From assembly GCA_902464035.1 (NCBI GenBank), contig CABQHT010000001.1:1-64000 (forward strand): a stretch of 64,000 nucleotides of DNA, read 5' to 3'. The position numbers were made by a program, and so were the translations under genes. The notes under the pieces were generated by a model. That model searched no databases. It worked only from the letters and a program-made list of their open reading frames with translations, and was not told the DNA's origin. Below, piece after piece: positions 8,157-16,849 of the stretch; the stretch's first letter is position 1, and each line of letters opens with the position of its first letter. The stretch comes from an uncultured Collinsella sp. (GTDB lineage: Bacteria; Actinomycetota; Coriobacteriia; Coriobacteriales; Coriobacteriaceae).

Positions 8157-9254
8157 TTAGCGCTGGGCGGCGTCTTCGAGGAGGGCGTCCCAGATGGCAA
8201 GGGCGGCGGCTGCCTCGGCTACGGGGACAGCTCGGGGGACGATGCAGGGATCGTGGCGGCCGTGGACCGAGAGCTCGGCATTTTCCATAGCGTCCATGTC
8301 CACCGTCTGCTGCTCGCGGCCAATGGAGGGCGTCGGCTTTACGGCCATGCGCCACATGACGGGCGCGCCGGTCGAAATACCGCCCAGGATGCCGCCGGCG
8401 TTGTTGGACTCGACCTCGATCTCGCCGGTCTCGGCATCGATGCGATACGGATCATTGTTCTCGCTGCCGCGCATGGCGGCCACGGCAAAGCCCATGCCAA
8501 ACTCCACGCCCTTTACGGCGGGAATGCCAAACGCGATCTGCGCGATGCGGTTCTCGATGCCGTCGAACATGGGGTCGCCGATGCCTGCGGGAAGCCCGTA
8601 AATGCCGCACTCCACGATGCCGCCGATGCTGTCGAGTTCGTCGCGCGCGGCTAGGATCTCCTCACGCATGCGGCCGGCTGCGGCGGCGTCAATGCAAGGA
8701 AGATCGTTCGTTAGGATCGCCTTGCGGTCGGCCTCGCGATAGACCATATCGTCCATCGGCAGGTCGGAGATGCCGCCGATCTGCGCGACGTGCGCCATCA
8801 CGTTAATGCCGCGGGCCTCGAGTGCCTGCAGCGCAATGCCGCCGGCGATACACAGGGGTGCCGTCAGGCGGCCGGAGAAATGCCCGCCACCAGCGACATC
8901 GTGCATGTTGTGATACTTCACGCGCGCCGGAAAATCCGCGTGTCCGGGGCGGGGCTTGCGGCGCAGCTCGGAATAGTCCTTTGAGCGCGTGTTGGTGTTC
9001 TCGATAATCGCGGCGATGGGTGCTCCCGTGGTATGTCCATCGACCACACCGGCGATGATGTGGGCGGCGTCGGCCTCGCGGCGTTTGGTCGCGGTCTCGT
9101 CGCGACCGGGGGCACGACGGTCAAGGAAGGCCTGCAGCCGCTCCTGGTCAACAGCGATGCCCGCCGGGATGCCATCGAGGGAGCAGCCGATGGCGGGGGA
9201 GTGCGACTGGCCGAAGATGCTTACGTGCAAGACGTTGCCAAAGGTCGAGGACAT
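8157..9254 (-). CDS. aroC: Chorismate synthase
   Basis: 365 residues. Start ATG 9254 is preceded by GAGGAGG, which lies inside the end of aroA. GQSHSPAIGCSLDGIPAG is the family N-terminal signature; RRAPGRDETATKRREAD and RPGHADFP are further conserved flavin and substrate contacts. The enzyme uses reduced FMN to make chorismate from EPSP. One base separates it from the aroA stop, so coupling is expected. Its product feeds both pheA and tyrA of the same operon. Confidence 0.96.
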   Translation of the reverse strand: MSSTFGNVLHVSIFGQSHSPAIGCSLDGIPAGIAVDQERLQAFLDRRAPGRDETATKRREADAAHIIAGVVDGHTTGAPIAAIIENTNTRSKDYSELRRKPRPGHADFPARVKYHNMHDVAGGGHFSGRLTAPLCIAGGIALQALEARGINVMAHVAQIGGISDLPMDDMVYREADRKAILTNDLPCIDAAAAGRMREEILAARDELDSIGGIVECGIYGLPAGIGDPMFDGIENRIAQIAFGIPAVKGVEFGMGFAVAAMRGSENNDPYRIDAETGEIEVESNNAGGILGGISTGAPVMWRMAVKPTPSIGREQQTVDMDAMENAELSVHGRHDPCIVPRAVPVAEAAAALAIWDALLEDAAQR

Positions 9255-9255
9255 G

Positions 9256-10575
9256 CTATTCCTCCTCGAGTGTGACCTTGCCGCCCAGCAGGCGGTAGTG
9301 GTCGAAGAAATCGGGATAGGACTTGTTGACGGCCTCGGCACCGTGGATCACGACCTCGCCGGTGGCGCGGCTCGCGGCGATAGCGGCCATCATGGCGATG
9401 CGATGGTCGTTGTGCGAATCGACCTCGCCGCCGGTAAAGGCGTCGACGCCCTTGATGATGAGGTCGTCGCCGGCAATGCGCACCTGCGCGCCCAGCGCGG
9501 TGAGCTCGCGGGTGGTGGTGACCAAGCGGTCGGATTCCTTGATGCGCAGACGGGCACAATCGCGGATAAAGGTGCGGCCCTGTGCCAGCGAGGCCACGGC
9601 CGAGATGACGGGCACCAGGTCCGGAATGTCGTGGGCACTCATCTCAAAGCCGGCGAGCTTGTCGGACTGCACGGTGGCGGCGTTGGTGGAGCGCACGATG
9701 CGGGCGCCAAAGCGCGAAAGCGCGGCAAGCACGTTACGGTCGCCCTGTGCGGAGCTTAGCGACACGCCCTCGACGGTGATTGGGTCGGTACCGATGGCGC
9801 CGGCGCACAGCCAAAAGGCGGCGTTGGACCAGTCGCCCTCGACGGCTACGCTGCCGGGCGTGCGGTACGAGCCACTGCTCACGCGGAAGTTCGTGACCTC
9901 GGGCTGGCCGTCCTTGGCCGGAATGCGCTCGACGTTGACCTCGACGCCAAAGGCCTTCATGGCCTGTATCGTCAGGTTGATGTAGGGGCGGCTCTCGATG
10001 AGGCCGGTTACCTGCACGCAGGAGGGCTGGGCCAGCAGCGGGGCTGCCAGCAGCAGGCCCGAGATGTACTGCGAGCTCACGTTGCCCGGAAGCACAAAGG
10101 TGCCCGGGCGCATGCGGCCGCTCGTCTTGAGCGGAAAACCGCCCAGACCCTGTAGGTCGCAGCCGGCGGCGATGATCTCGTCCGAGAGCGGGGAGAGCGG
10201 GCGGGCGCCCAGGCGGCCATGGCCTACGAAGGTGGCATCCGCACCCAGCGCGCAGGCGACAGGCAGCATAAAGCGCAGCGTGGAGCCACTTTCACCGCAG
10301 TCAAGCGTGCCGCCGGCAAGGGCCTTGAGCAGACCAAACTCAACACTCTTCATGGTGGGGTGGACCTGGAAGCCGTCCTCGACGGTCTCGATGCGAGCAC
10401 CCAGTGCCGTAAGGCAGCGCACCGTGGCCTCGATGTCGGCGCAGGTGGTGTTGCAGGTGACGTGCGTCTCGCCGTTGGCAAGCGCAGCGCAGATGATCAG
10501 GCGATGCGCCATCGACTTGGACGCGATGGCGGGAACGGTGCCCTTGAGCGAGGACGGGGTGATGCGGGCTAGCAT
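9256..10575 (-). CDS. aroA: 3-phosphoshikimate 1-carboxyvinyltransferase (EPSP synthase)
   Basis: 439 residues, standard size. KSMAHRLIICAALA binds shikimate-3-phosphate, CGESGSTLRF matches the conserved phosphate/PEP loop and RIKESDRL is the second family signature. It joins shikimate-3-phosphate with PEP. It starts 7 bp inside the end of aroB, a typical coupled overlap. Confidence 0.96.
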   Translation of the reverse strand: MLARITPSSLKGTVPAIASKSMAHRLIICAALANGETHVTCNTTCADIEATVRCLTALGARIETVEDGFQVHPTMKSVEFGLLKALAGGTLDCGESGSTLRFMLPVACALGADATFVGHGRLGARPLSPLSDEIIAAGCDLQGLGGFPLKTSGRMRPGTFVLPGNVSSQYISGLLLAAPLLAQPSCVQVTGLIESRPYINLTIQAMKAFGVEVNVERIPAKDGQPEVTNFRVSSGSYRTPGSVAVEGDWSNAAFWLCAGAIGTDPITVEGVSLSSAQGDRNVLAALSRFGARIVRSTNAATVQSDKLAGFEMSAHDIPDLVPVISAVASLAQGRTFIRDCARLRIKESDRLVTTTRELTALGAQVRIAGDDLIIKGVDAFTGGEVDSHNDHRIAMMAAIAASRATGEVVIHGAEAVNKSYPDFFDHYRLLGGKVTLEEE

Positions 10576-11675
10576 GCGGATGCGTCTCCCTTCTGGCCGA
10601 GGCCCTCGGCAATGAGTTCGTGGAAAGTGGAAAGCGGCGTGCGGTCGATGCTGCAGCGGCCAATGCCGTGCGGAATCACCAGATCGATGGTGTCGCCCGC
10701 GCGCTTCTTGTCGTGGAGCGCCTCGGCAAAGACGGCATCGGCATCTAGGTCGCAGCGGGTCTTGAGGCTATGGCGGGCGCAGAGTTCCTCAATACGACCG
10801 GGAAGGGCAGCATCGCAAACGCCGTGCAGGGCCGCGGCGCGCGTGATGATACCCATGCCGATCGACACGCAGTTGCCGTGTCCCAGCTCAAAGTGCTCGC
10901 AGGCCTCGACGGCATGTCCGGCACTGTGTCCAAAGTTGAGGAGCTTGCGCTGGTTGGTTTCGCGCTCGTCGGCGACGACCACGGCGCGTTTGATGTCGAT
11001 ATTGCGGGCAATGATAAGCGCCACGCGAGCCACGTCCTGGTTGAGCAGCTCCAGCGTGAGCGGGGTCTTCTCCAGCTCGGCGAAAAGCTCCGGGTCGGCG
11101 ATCACGGCGTGCTTGACGACCTCGCCGCAGCCGTCGGCGAACTGCTCGGGCGTGAGGGTGGCCAGGCACCCCACGTCGGCGATAACCACGCTCGGCTGCC
11201 AAAAGGCGCCGGCCAAGTTCTTGCCGGCAGCCAGGTCGATGGCGGTCTTGCCTCCCACCGATGAATCCACCATGGCGAGCAGGCTCGTTGGGATCTGCAC
11301 AAACTTGCAGCCGCGCATGTAGGTGGCGGCCACAAAGCCCGCCACGTCGCCCACGACGCCGCCGCCGAGTGCCACGATCACGTCGGAGCGCGAAAGCTCG
11401 TGCTCGGCCACAAACTCCAAAATGGCAACATAGGTCTCGGCGCGCTTATGGGCCTCGCCGGCCTCGAAGGTGCAGATGCTCACCTCGTAGCCTGACGCCT
11501 CCAGGCTCTGCTTAACGGGCATCTGGTAGAGCGGGCCCACGTTGGTGTCCGTAACGATGACGGCCTTGGTGCCGCCGGCAGTGGCGCGCACGAGCGGTCC
11601 CGCCTGCTCCAGCAAAAACGTGCCAACATGCACCTGGTAGGGGCGTGCGGTGTCGATATCGATAGTAATCGCCAT
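10569..11675 (-). CDS. aroB: 3-dehydroquinate synthase
   Basis: 368 residues. The NAD-binding and active-site segments VIVTDTNVGPLY, GGGVVGDVAGF and SSVGGKTAID are present, together with the metal-site GHSAGHAVE. It cyclises DAHP to 3-dehydroquinate. It overlaps aroA by 7 bp and follows tyrA by 36 bp in the same operon. Confidence 0.96.
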   Translation of the reverse strand: MAITIDIDTARPYQVHVGTFLLEQAGPLVRATAGGTKAVIVTDTNVGPLYQMPVKQSLEASGYEVSICTFEAGEAHKRAETYVAILEFVAEHELSRSDVIVALGGGVVGDVAGFVAATYMRGCKFVQIPTSLLAMVDSSVGGKTAIDLAAGKNLAGAFWQPSVVIADVGCLATLTPEQFADGCGEVVKHAVIADPELFAELEKTPLTLELLNQDVARVALIIARNIDIKRAVVVADERETNQRKLLNFGHSAGHAVEACEHFELGHGNCVSIGMGIITRAAALHGVCDAALPGRIEELCARHSLKTRCDLDADAVFAEALHDKKRAGDTIDLVIPHGIGRCSIDRTPLSTFHELIAEGLGQKGDASAC

Positions 11676-11711
11676 AAGCTTCGGTCCTTTCGACCTGGCG
11701 TGATGGGTGGT

Positions 11712-12626
11712 CTAGTGGGAGGCCTCGTCGTCGAGCGCGCGCTTAATGCGGTCGCCCTCGGCAAGGAGATTCTCCAGATAGCGCTGGTCGCGGTCCTTAA
11801 GGGCGCGGTTGTAGGCGCCAAGCGATTCGATCAGATGGTCGATCTCGAAGGCGAGCGCATCGGCGTCGTCGATCATGAGCTCGGACCACATCTGAGGATT
11901 GAGGTGTGCCACGCGGGTGAGGTCGCGGTAGCTGCCGGCCGAAAAGCCGTGGTGGACCTGAGCGGTCGGGCTCTTAACATAGGCGTTGGAGACGACGTGC
12001 GCGAGCTGGCTCGTAAAGGCGATGACGCGGTCGTGCTCGGCGGCGCTCGTTACGCTGAACTTGCCAAAGCCCAGGGGACGTACCATCTCGCGCACCTGGC
12101 CCAAAAGCTCCAGCTTGAGTGCGTCGTCCACTGCGGGCGGTACAAGCACGAGCGGTGCGTCCTGGAACAGGTCGGCGCGGGAATGCGCGTAGCCCGAGAA
12201 CTGCGTGCCCGCCATGGGGTGCGCGCCCACAAAGTAAAAATCGTGCTCGCGGGCAAGCTCAAAGGCGCGCTCGCACACGATGCCCTTGACGCCTACGGTG
12301 TCGATCACCACGGGGCCCATGATGGCCTCGGTGTCGGTGGCGTCGGCGAGTGCCTGGGCGTGCGCCTCGAGCCACTCGATGCAGGCTTCGGGGTAGCAAG
12401 CCAGGACGATGATGTCGCACTCGCCGAGCGTCTCGTCGTTGAGCTCGCCGGCAACGGTGCCCATGCTGGCGGCCGTCATGACGTCGTCATCGGGGTCCCA
12501 GGCCAGCACACGGACGCCCGCCTGCGCATAGCCGCGGGCAAAACTGCCGCCGATGAGGCCCAGGCCGACGATGCCGGCGCACTTGGGGCCGCCCTGGTTA
12601 ACGCGCGCGTTTCTCACTGTACCCAT
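11712..12626 (-). CDS. tyrA: Prephenate dehydrogenase
   Basis: 304 residues. The N-terminal GIVGLGLIGGSFARGYA is the NAD(P)-binding loop of TyrA proteins and VGAHPMAG carries the conserved His-Pro-Met motif of the substrate site. It has neither a chorismate-mutase nor a C-terminal ACT domain, so mutase activity must come from pheA. It oxidises prephenate (or arogenate) toward tyrosine. It lies 3 bp after aroF and is co-transcribed. Confidence 0.92.
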   Translation of the reverse strand: MGTVRNARVNQGGPKCAGIVGLGLIGGSFARGYAQAGVRVLAWDPDDDVMTAASMGTVAGELNDETLGECDIIVLACYPEACIEWLEAHAQALADATDTEAIMGPVVIDTVGVKGIVCERAFELAREHDFYFVGAHPMAGTQFSGYAHSRADLFQDAPLVLVPPAVDDALKLELLGQVREMVRPLGFGKFSVTSAAEHDRVIAFTSQLAHVVSNAYVKSPTAQVHHGFSAGSYRDLTRVAHLNPQMWSELMIDDADALAFEIDHLIESLGAYNRALKDRDQRYLENLLAEGDRIKRALDDEASH

Positions 12627-12629
12627 GGG

Positions 12630-13652
12630 CTACTCCATGGTCTCTTGGCAGACAACCTCGCGAATGGCTCGGATGCGGCGCATGGTGTCGTCGAACTGAT
12701 CGGGGGTGAGGGCCTGAGCGCCGTCGGACCATGCGCGGCTGGGCTCGTCGTGGACCTCGATCTCCAAGCCGTTGGCACCGCAGGCGGTCGCGGCGAGCGC
12801 CATGGGCTCAACGTAGCGGGTGTAGCCGGTGGCGTGGCTGGGGTCGGCGACGACGGGCAGGTGCGACAGGTGGTGCAGCACCGGCACGGCATTGAGGTCG
12901 AAGGTGTTGCGGGTGCGGGTCTCGAAGGTGCGGATGCCGCGCTCGCACAGGATGACGTTGTCGTTGCCCTCGCTCATGATGTACTCGGCGGCCATGAGCA
13001 GCTCATCGATCGTGCCGGACATGCCGCGCTTAAGCAAGATCGGAGTCTTGGTCTTGCCGACCTCTTTGAGCAGGGGGAAGTTCTGGGCGTTGCGGGCGCC
13101 GATCTGCATGACGTCGATCTTCTTGTCCAGGAAGACCTGCACGTCGCGCGGGTCCATGATCTCGGTGACGATTGGCATGTCGAGCTCGGCAGACGCCTCG
13201 CACAGCAGGTCCAGACCGGCGGGGCCCATGCCCTGGTAGGCGTACGGGGAAGTGCGGGGCTTGTAGGCACCGCCGCGCAGCATCGTGGCACCGGCGGCCT
13301 TCACGCGGCGGGCGATGCGGATGAGGTTCTCGCCCTCGACGGAGCACGGGCCGGCGATGACCTGGAACTGATCGCCGCCGATCTTGACGCCGTGGCCGCA
13401 GTCGATGACGGAGTCTTCGGGGTGGAACTTGCGGTTGGCGCGCTTGAACGGCTCGGAGACGCGCTGCACGCGCTCGACGACGTCCATGGACTCGAGCAGG
13501 AACGGGTCGATCTTGGTCGTATCGCCCACCAGGCCGATGATCGTCTCATTCTCGCCGCGCGAGACATCGGTCTTCAGGCCCTTTTTCTCAATCCAGCTGA
13601 CGATATGGCTGACGGCCTCGTCGCTGGCGCTCTGCTTTAAAATTGCAATCAT
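12630..13652 (-). CDS. aroF: 3-deoxy-7-phosphoheptulonate (DAHP) synthase, type I-beta
   Basis: 340 residues from ATG 13652; an upstream in-frame ATG at 13700 lies in the leader hairpin and is rejected. Residues 1-~70 form the ferredoxin-like regulatory domain of the I-beta subgroup. The barrel has AGPCSVEG, LRGGAYKPRTSPYAYQG, GARNAQNF and DPSHATGY, which carry PEP, metal and erythrose-4-phosphate ligands. It is the entry enzyme of the pathway, so the leader terminator upstream is well placed to control flux. Confidence 0.95.
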   Translation of the reverse strand: MIAILKQSASDEAVSHIVSWIEKKGLKTDVSRGENETIIGLVGDTTKIDPFLLESMDVVERVQRVSEPFKRANRKFHPEDSVIDCGHGVKIGGDQFQVIAGPCSVEGENLIRIARRVKAAGATMLRGGAYKPRTSPYAYQGMGPAGLDLLCEASAELDMPIVTEIMDPRDVQVFLDKKIDVMQIGARNAQNFPLLKEVGKTKTPILLKRGMSGTIDELLMAAEYIMSEGNDNVILCERGIRTFETRTRNTFDLNAVPVLHHLSHLPVVADPSHATGYTRYVEPMALAATACGANGLEIEVHDEPSRAWSDGAQALTPDQFDDTMRRIRAIREVVCQETME

Positions 13653-13662
13653 GGTGTGCCTC

Positions 13663-13725
13663 TCACCTCGATGGATAACCCTTGCAAAAACGGCCCGCAT
13701 CGCGAGCCGTGTATATATGGTGCAT
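13663..13725 (-). CDS. Possible 20-residue leader peptide before aroF
   Basis: An ATG-initiated frame of 20 codons ends in a TGA that overlaps the aroF ribosome-binding region. It contains two Tyr and one Phe codon, and its middle encodes the terminator hairpin. It has no Shine-Dalgarno sequence, but its ATG lies 5 bp after a TATAAA -10-like box, so it could be translated from a leaderless transcript. Only one aromatic codon precedes the hairpin, so a classical codon-counting attenuator is not clearly supported. Confidence 0.3.
   Translation of the reverse strand: MHHIYTARDAGRFCKGYPSR
13685..13710 (-). terminator. Intrinsic terminator in the aro-operon 5' leader (candidate attenuator)
   Basis: In the minus direction ACGGCTCGC pairs with GCGGGCCGT (one G-U) around a 3-nt loop and is followed by T4 after the paired T. 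It lies 33 nt upstream of the aroF start, inside the transcribed leader, with no T-run on the other strand. It therefore seems aimed at the aro operon itself. Confidence 0.6.
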
Positions 13726-13730
13726 GAGAG

Positions 13731-13736
13731 TTTATA
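13731..13736 (-). promoter_or_regulatory. -10-like box for the aro operon
   Basis: TATAAA on the minus strand, 79 bp before aroF. No good -35 box is visible at 16-18 bp. Transcription would start at or near the leader ATG at 13725. Confidence 0.4.
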
Positions 13737-13815
13737 CTATCTGATTCGCTTTTGCCTTCTAAAGTGAGCCGTTGCGCCGCGTCTTCCCCGGAATTGCAAA
13801 GCTTTTTCTTTTATT

Positions 13816-13845
13816 TTGATAGCCCGTGGTGCACTTGGGTATAAT
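13816..13845 (+). promoter_or_regulatory. Promoter of tRNA-Arg(CCG)
   Basis: TTGATA (13816-13821) and TATAAT (13840-13845) are separated by 18 bp, ending 11 bp before the tRNA. This is a near-consensus housekeeping promoter. Confidence 0.85.
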
Positions 13846-13856
13846 GCCAACCGTTG

Positions 13857-13933
13857 GCCCTATTAGCTCAGGGGATTAGAGCGTCTGCCTCCGGAGCAGA
13901 AGGCCGTTGGTTCGAATCCAACATGGGGCACCA
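13857..13933 (+). tRNA. tRNA-Arg (anticodon CCG)
   Basis: 77 nt with encoded CCA. Acceptor arms GCCCTAT/ATGGGGC pair with one G-U. The anticodon stem TCTGC/GCAGA encloses CTCCGGA, giving CCG, which reads CGG. The T arm TTGG-TTCGAAT-CCAA is canonical. Confidence 0.95.
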
Positions 13934-13944
13934 TCGAACGTAAG

Positions 13945-13978
13945 ACCGTCCGAACCTCGCATGGTCCGGGCGGTTTTT
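13945..13978 (+). terminator. Intrinsic terminator after tRNA-Arg(CCG)
   Basis: A 12-bp stem (ACCGTCCGAACC with GGTCCGGGCGGT, one wobble and one mismatch) around a 6-nt loop is followed by TTTTTCTT. Confidence 0.75.
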
Positions 13979-14009
13979 CTTATACCGACGCGACGTGATG
14001 GGACGTGGT

Positions 14010-16730
14010 ATGGCAGCAACGGATATCGAGCGCGGACTCTCGACCGCCGAGGTCGAGGAGCGCATCGCCGCCGGTAAGATCAACCGCAACATGGAGCTCA
14101 AGACCAAGTCGGTCAAAGAGCTCATCATCGAGAACCTCTGCACGCTGTTCAATTTGATCAACGTGATCTTGGCGTTCCTGGTCATTTTGACCGGTTCGTT
14201 TAAGAATCTGACGTTCCTGTTCGTGGTGTTCCTCAATACCGCTATTGGCGTCATTCAGTCCATGCGTTCCAAGAAGATGGTCGATAAGCTCACGCTGCTG
14301 ACCTCCAAGAAGGCCATCGCGGTGCGCGACGGCTCCGAGGTTGAGCTCGACCTGGATCAGATCGTGCTCGACGACATCATCCGCCTGGGGCGTGGCGACC
14401 AGATTCCCGCTGACGCCGTGGTGGTTTCGGGCGAGGCGCTCGTGAACGAGAGCCTGCTGACGGGCGAGAGCGACCTTATTAAGAAACAGCCCGGTTCCGA
14501 GCTCATGAGCGGCAGTTTTATCGACTCGGGCCTGCTGCGCGCCCGCGTGATCCATGTCGGCGCCGACAACTACGTGGCCAAAATTAATAACGAGGCCAAG
14601 TACGTCAAAAAGGTCAATTCCGAGATCATGAACGCGCTTAACGCCATCGTGCGGTTTGCGAGCATCATCATGATCCCGCTCGGTTTGGCGTTGTTTTCCT
14701 CGAGTGTGAGCGAGCTGTGGGATGCCGCGGGAACCCCGGGCGATAGCGCGCTTTCGTGGTGCTTCTCCGAGCTGTTGGCTGGCCATGTGCCTTCGTCGGC
14801 GCTACTGTCCACAGTGGGCGCCCTGCTGGGCATGATCCCGCAAGGCCTGGTGCTGCTGACCTCGTCGGTGCTCGCCATCGCCACGGTGCGCCTGGCCCGC
14901 CGCAAGGTGCTGGCGCAGCAGCTCTACTGCATCGAGACGCTCGCGCGCGTCGACGTGCTGTGCCTGGACAAGACGGGTACCATTACCTCGGGTCGTATGG
15001 AGGTCGAGGGCACCTACCCGCTGCCTGTTGAGGGTGTTGGCTTTGGCGTGGACTCGGACGAGGCATCTGTTCCCGTCGATACCACGGTGCTCGATTTTGC
15101 TCTGGCTAACGTGGCGCGTGCGACTTCGGCCGATGCCAACGAGACCTGCCAGGCGCTGCTCAACTATTACGCCGATCGCCCGGTCGAGGTGTCTGAGCCG
15201 CTGGCGGTCATTCCGTTCTCGTCCTCCAAAAAGTGGAGCGGCGCGTCGTTTGCACAGGGCTCCTATGTGATGGGTGCGGCGCAGTTTGTGCTCTCTGATC
15301 GTGCGTTTGCCCAGGTCGAGAACCGTGTCGCCGAGCTTGCCGATACCTGCCGCGTGCTCGTGGTGGCGCGCGTGGACGGCTTTACGCCCGATGGCGATAT
15401 GGTGGGCGAGGCCGAGCCCGTGGGCTTTGTGACCATCCGCGACGAGATTCGTACCTCGGCGGCCGAGACCATCGGCTACTTTAACGAGCAGGGCGTGACC
15501 CTCAACGTGATCAGTGGCGACGACCCGCGTACGGTGTCGTCGATCGCGCGCGTGGTGGGCGTGCCGGGGGCGGACGCTTATGTGGACGCCACGACGCTCG
15601 ATACGCCGGCCAAGCTCGATGCCGCAGTGGACCGCTACCATGTCTTTGGTCGTGTGACCCCGCAGCAGAAGCGCGAGCTCGTGCAGGCGCTCAAGCGCCG
15701 CGAGCACACCGTGGCCATGACGGGCGACGGCGTCAACGACGTGCTGGCGCTCAAGGAGGCCGACTGCTCCGTCGCCATGGCGGCCGGCTCCGATGCCGCG
15801 CGTAACGTGGCCGAAATTGTGCTGGTCGACAACGACTTTGCCTCGATGCCTGCTGTGGTGGCCGAGGGCCGTCGCTCCATCAACAACCTGCAGCGTTCGG
15901 CTTCGCTGTTCCTGACTAAGACGCTGTTCTCGATGGGCCTGGCGGCGCTGTGCATCGCGCTGCCGCCGTACCCTTTCGAGCCGATTCAGATGACGCTCAT
16001 CAACTTCTTCTGCATCGGCGCGCCGGGCTTTGTGTTGGGCCTGGAGCCCAACAATGCTCGCGTGAAGGGGTCGTTCCTGACGAACGTGCTCAAGCGGGCA
16101 CTGCCGGCGTCGATTGCGGTCATTTTGGCCGCGGCGCTCGATATCTTTGTGGCGCGCGTGTTTGGCTTTAACCAGCTCACGCTGTCTACGATGTGCCTAC
16201 TTACGTCGTGCGCGGCGAGCGTCAGCCTGATCTGGCGCATCTCGCAGCCCCTCACGCCCTTACGTGTGGCGCTCTTTGTGTTTGTAGTCGTCGGCATCCT
16301 GACGGGCGTTATCGGATTCCCGAAGCTGCTGTCTATTGCCAATCTGACGATGGGCCAGATGGTTATCTTGACTGTCATCGTGGTCATTACCTGCTCGGTG
16401 TTCTTTAAGCTCGCCACGATGATGGATTCGCTCAAGCCGCGTCGTCGTCATGCCGCAACTGGTTTTGGCCGCGGTGTGCGCGTCCGCTTGGGTCGCGGTG
16501 GCGGCAAGGTGAGCTCGACGGGTTCGACGGCGGAGCGTTTTGCCAAGCGCGTCGCCACCGACATGGCGCAGCGCCGCGAAGCTCGCACCGTTCGCGAGGC
16601 CGAGGCCCGCGCACTCGAGGGCGTGGCCCAGGCCCAGCCCAAGAAAAAGAAGGGTACCGGAGCCAAGCGCTCTCGCGTGACCAAGTCCGCCCAAGGCATC
16701 AAAGTCTCGATGCCCAAGAAAAAGAAGTAG
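14010..16730 (+). CDS. Cation-transporting P-type ATPase (CtpE-like)
   Basis: About 906 residues. The actuator motif LLTGES, membrane motif MIPQGLVLLTS, phosphorylation site DKTGTIT and hinge TGDGVNDVLALKEAD are all intact, with about eight to ten membrane helices. IPQGL in helix 4 resembles the CtpE group (calcium uptake in mycobacteria) more than heavy-metal pumps; the ion is uncertain. The last ~100 residues form a basic cytoplasmic tail rich in Arg and Lys, ending in KKKK. Starts at 13995, 13998 and 14010 are possible; 14010 best matches the expected N-terminus, although TATACC at 13981 would allow a leaderless start at 13995/13998. Confidence 0.88.
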   Translation: MAATDIERGLSTAEVEERIAAGKINRNMELKTKSVKELIIENLCTLFNLINVILAFLVILTGSFKNLTFLFVVFLNTAIGVIQSMRSKKMVDKLTLLTSKKAIAVRDGSEVELDLDQIVLDDIIRLGRGDQIPADAVVVSGEALVNESLLTGESDLIKKQPGSELMSGSFIDSGLLRARVIHVGADNYVAKINNEAKYVKKVNSEIMNALNAIVRFASIIMIPLGLALFSSSVSELWDAAGTPGDSALSWCFSELLAGHVPSSALLSTVGALLGMIPQGLVLLTSSVLAIATVRLARRKVLAQQLYCIETLARVDVLCLDKTGTITSGRMEVEGTYPLPVEGVGFGVDSDEASVPVDTTVLDFALANVARATSADANETCQALLNYYADRPVEVSEPLAVIPFSSSKKWSGASFAQGSYVMGAAQFVLSDRAFAQVENRVAELADTCRVLVVARVDGFTPDGDMVGEAEPVGFVTIRDEIRTSAAETIGYFNEQGVTLNVISGDDPRTVSSIARVVGVPGADAYVDATTLDTPAKLDAAVDRYHVFGRVTPQQKRELVQALKRREHTVAMTGDGVNDVLALKEADCSVAMAAGSDAARNVAEIVLVDNDFASMPAVVAEGRRSINNLQRSASLFLTKTLFSMGLAALCIALPPYPFEPIQMTLINFFCIGAPGFVLGLEPNNARVKGSFLTNVLKRALPASIAVILAAALDIFVARVFGFNQLTLSTMCLLTSCAASVSLIWRISQPLTPLRVALFVFVVVGILTGVIGFPKLLSIANLTMGQMVILTVIVVITCSVFFKLATMMDSLKPRRRHAATGFGRGVRVRLGRGGGKVSSTGSTAERFAKRVATDMAQRREARTVREAEARALEGVAQAQPKKKKGTGAKRSRVTKSAQGIKVSMPKKKK

Positions 16731-16849
16731 TCCGCGGCCTTCAGGGATGATTTTTCTGGCGATGTTGAATTGGTGCCTTGCTCCTGTGGGGCCGTGGCGA
16801 TGTTATGCTCTAACCTCGATTGTTTGAATTGCTTCGAAAAGAGGATGCC

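Noticed and set aside
11628..13640. Long open frame on the plus strand opposite aroB, tyrA and aroF
   Set aside because: It is the antisense of three clear enzymes; its composition is what the complement of GC-rich codons gives, and it has no recognisable domain or ribosome site.
13653..13740. T-box riboswitch before the aro operon
   Set aside because: No T-box consensus (AGGGTGGNACCGCG-like) or specifier-loop layout is seen; the leader is too short.
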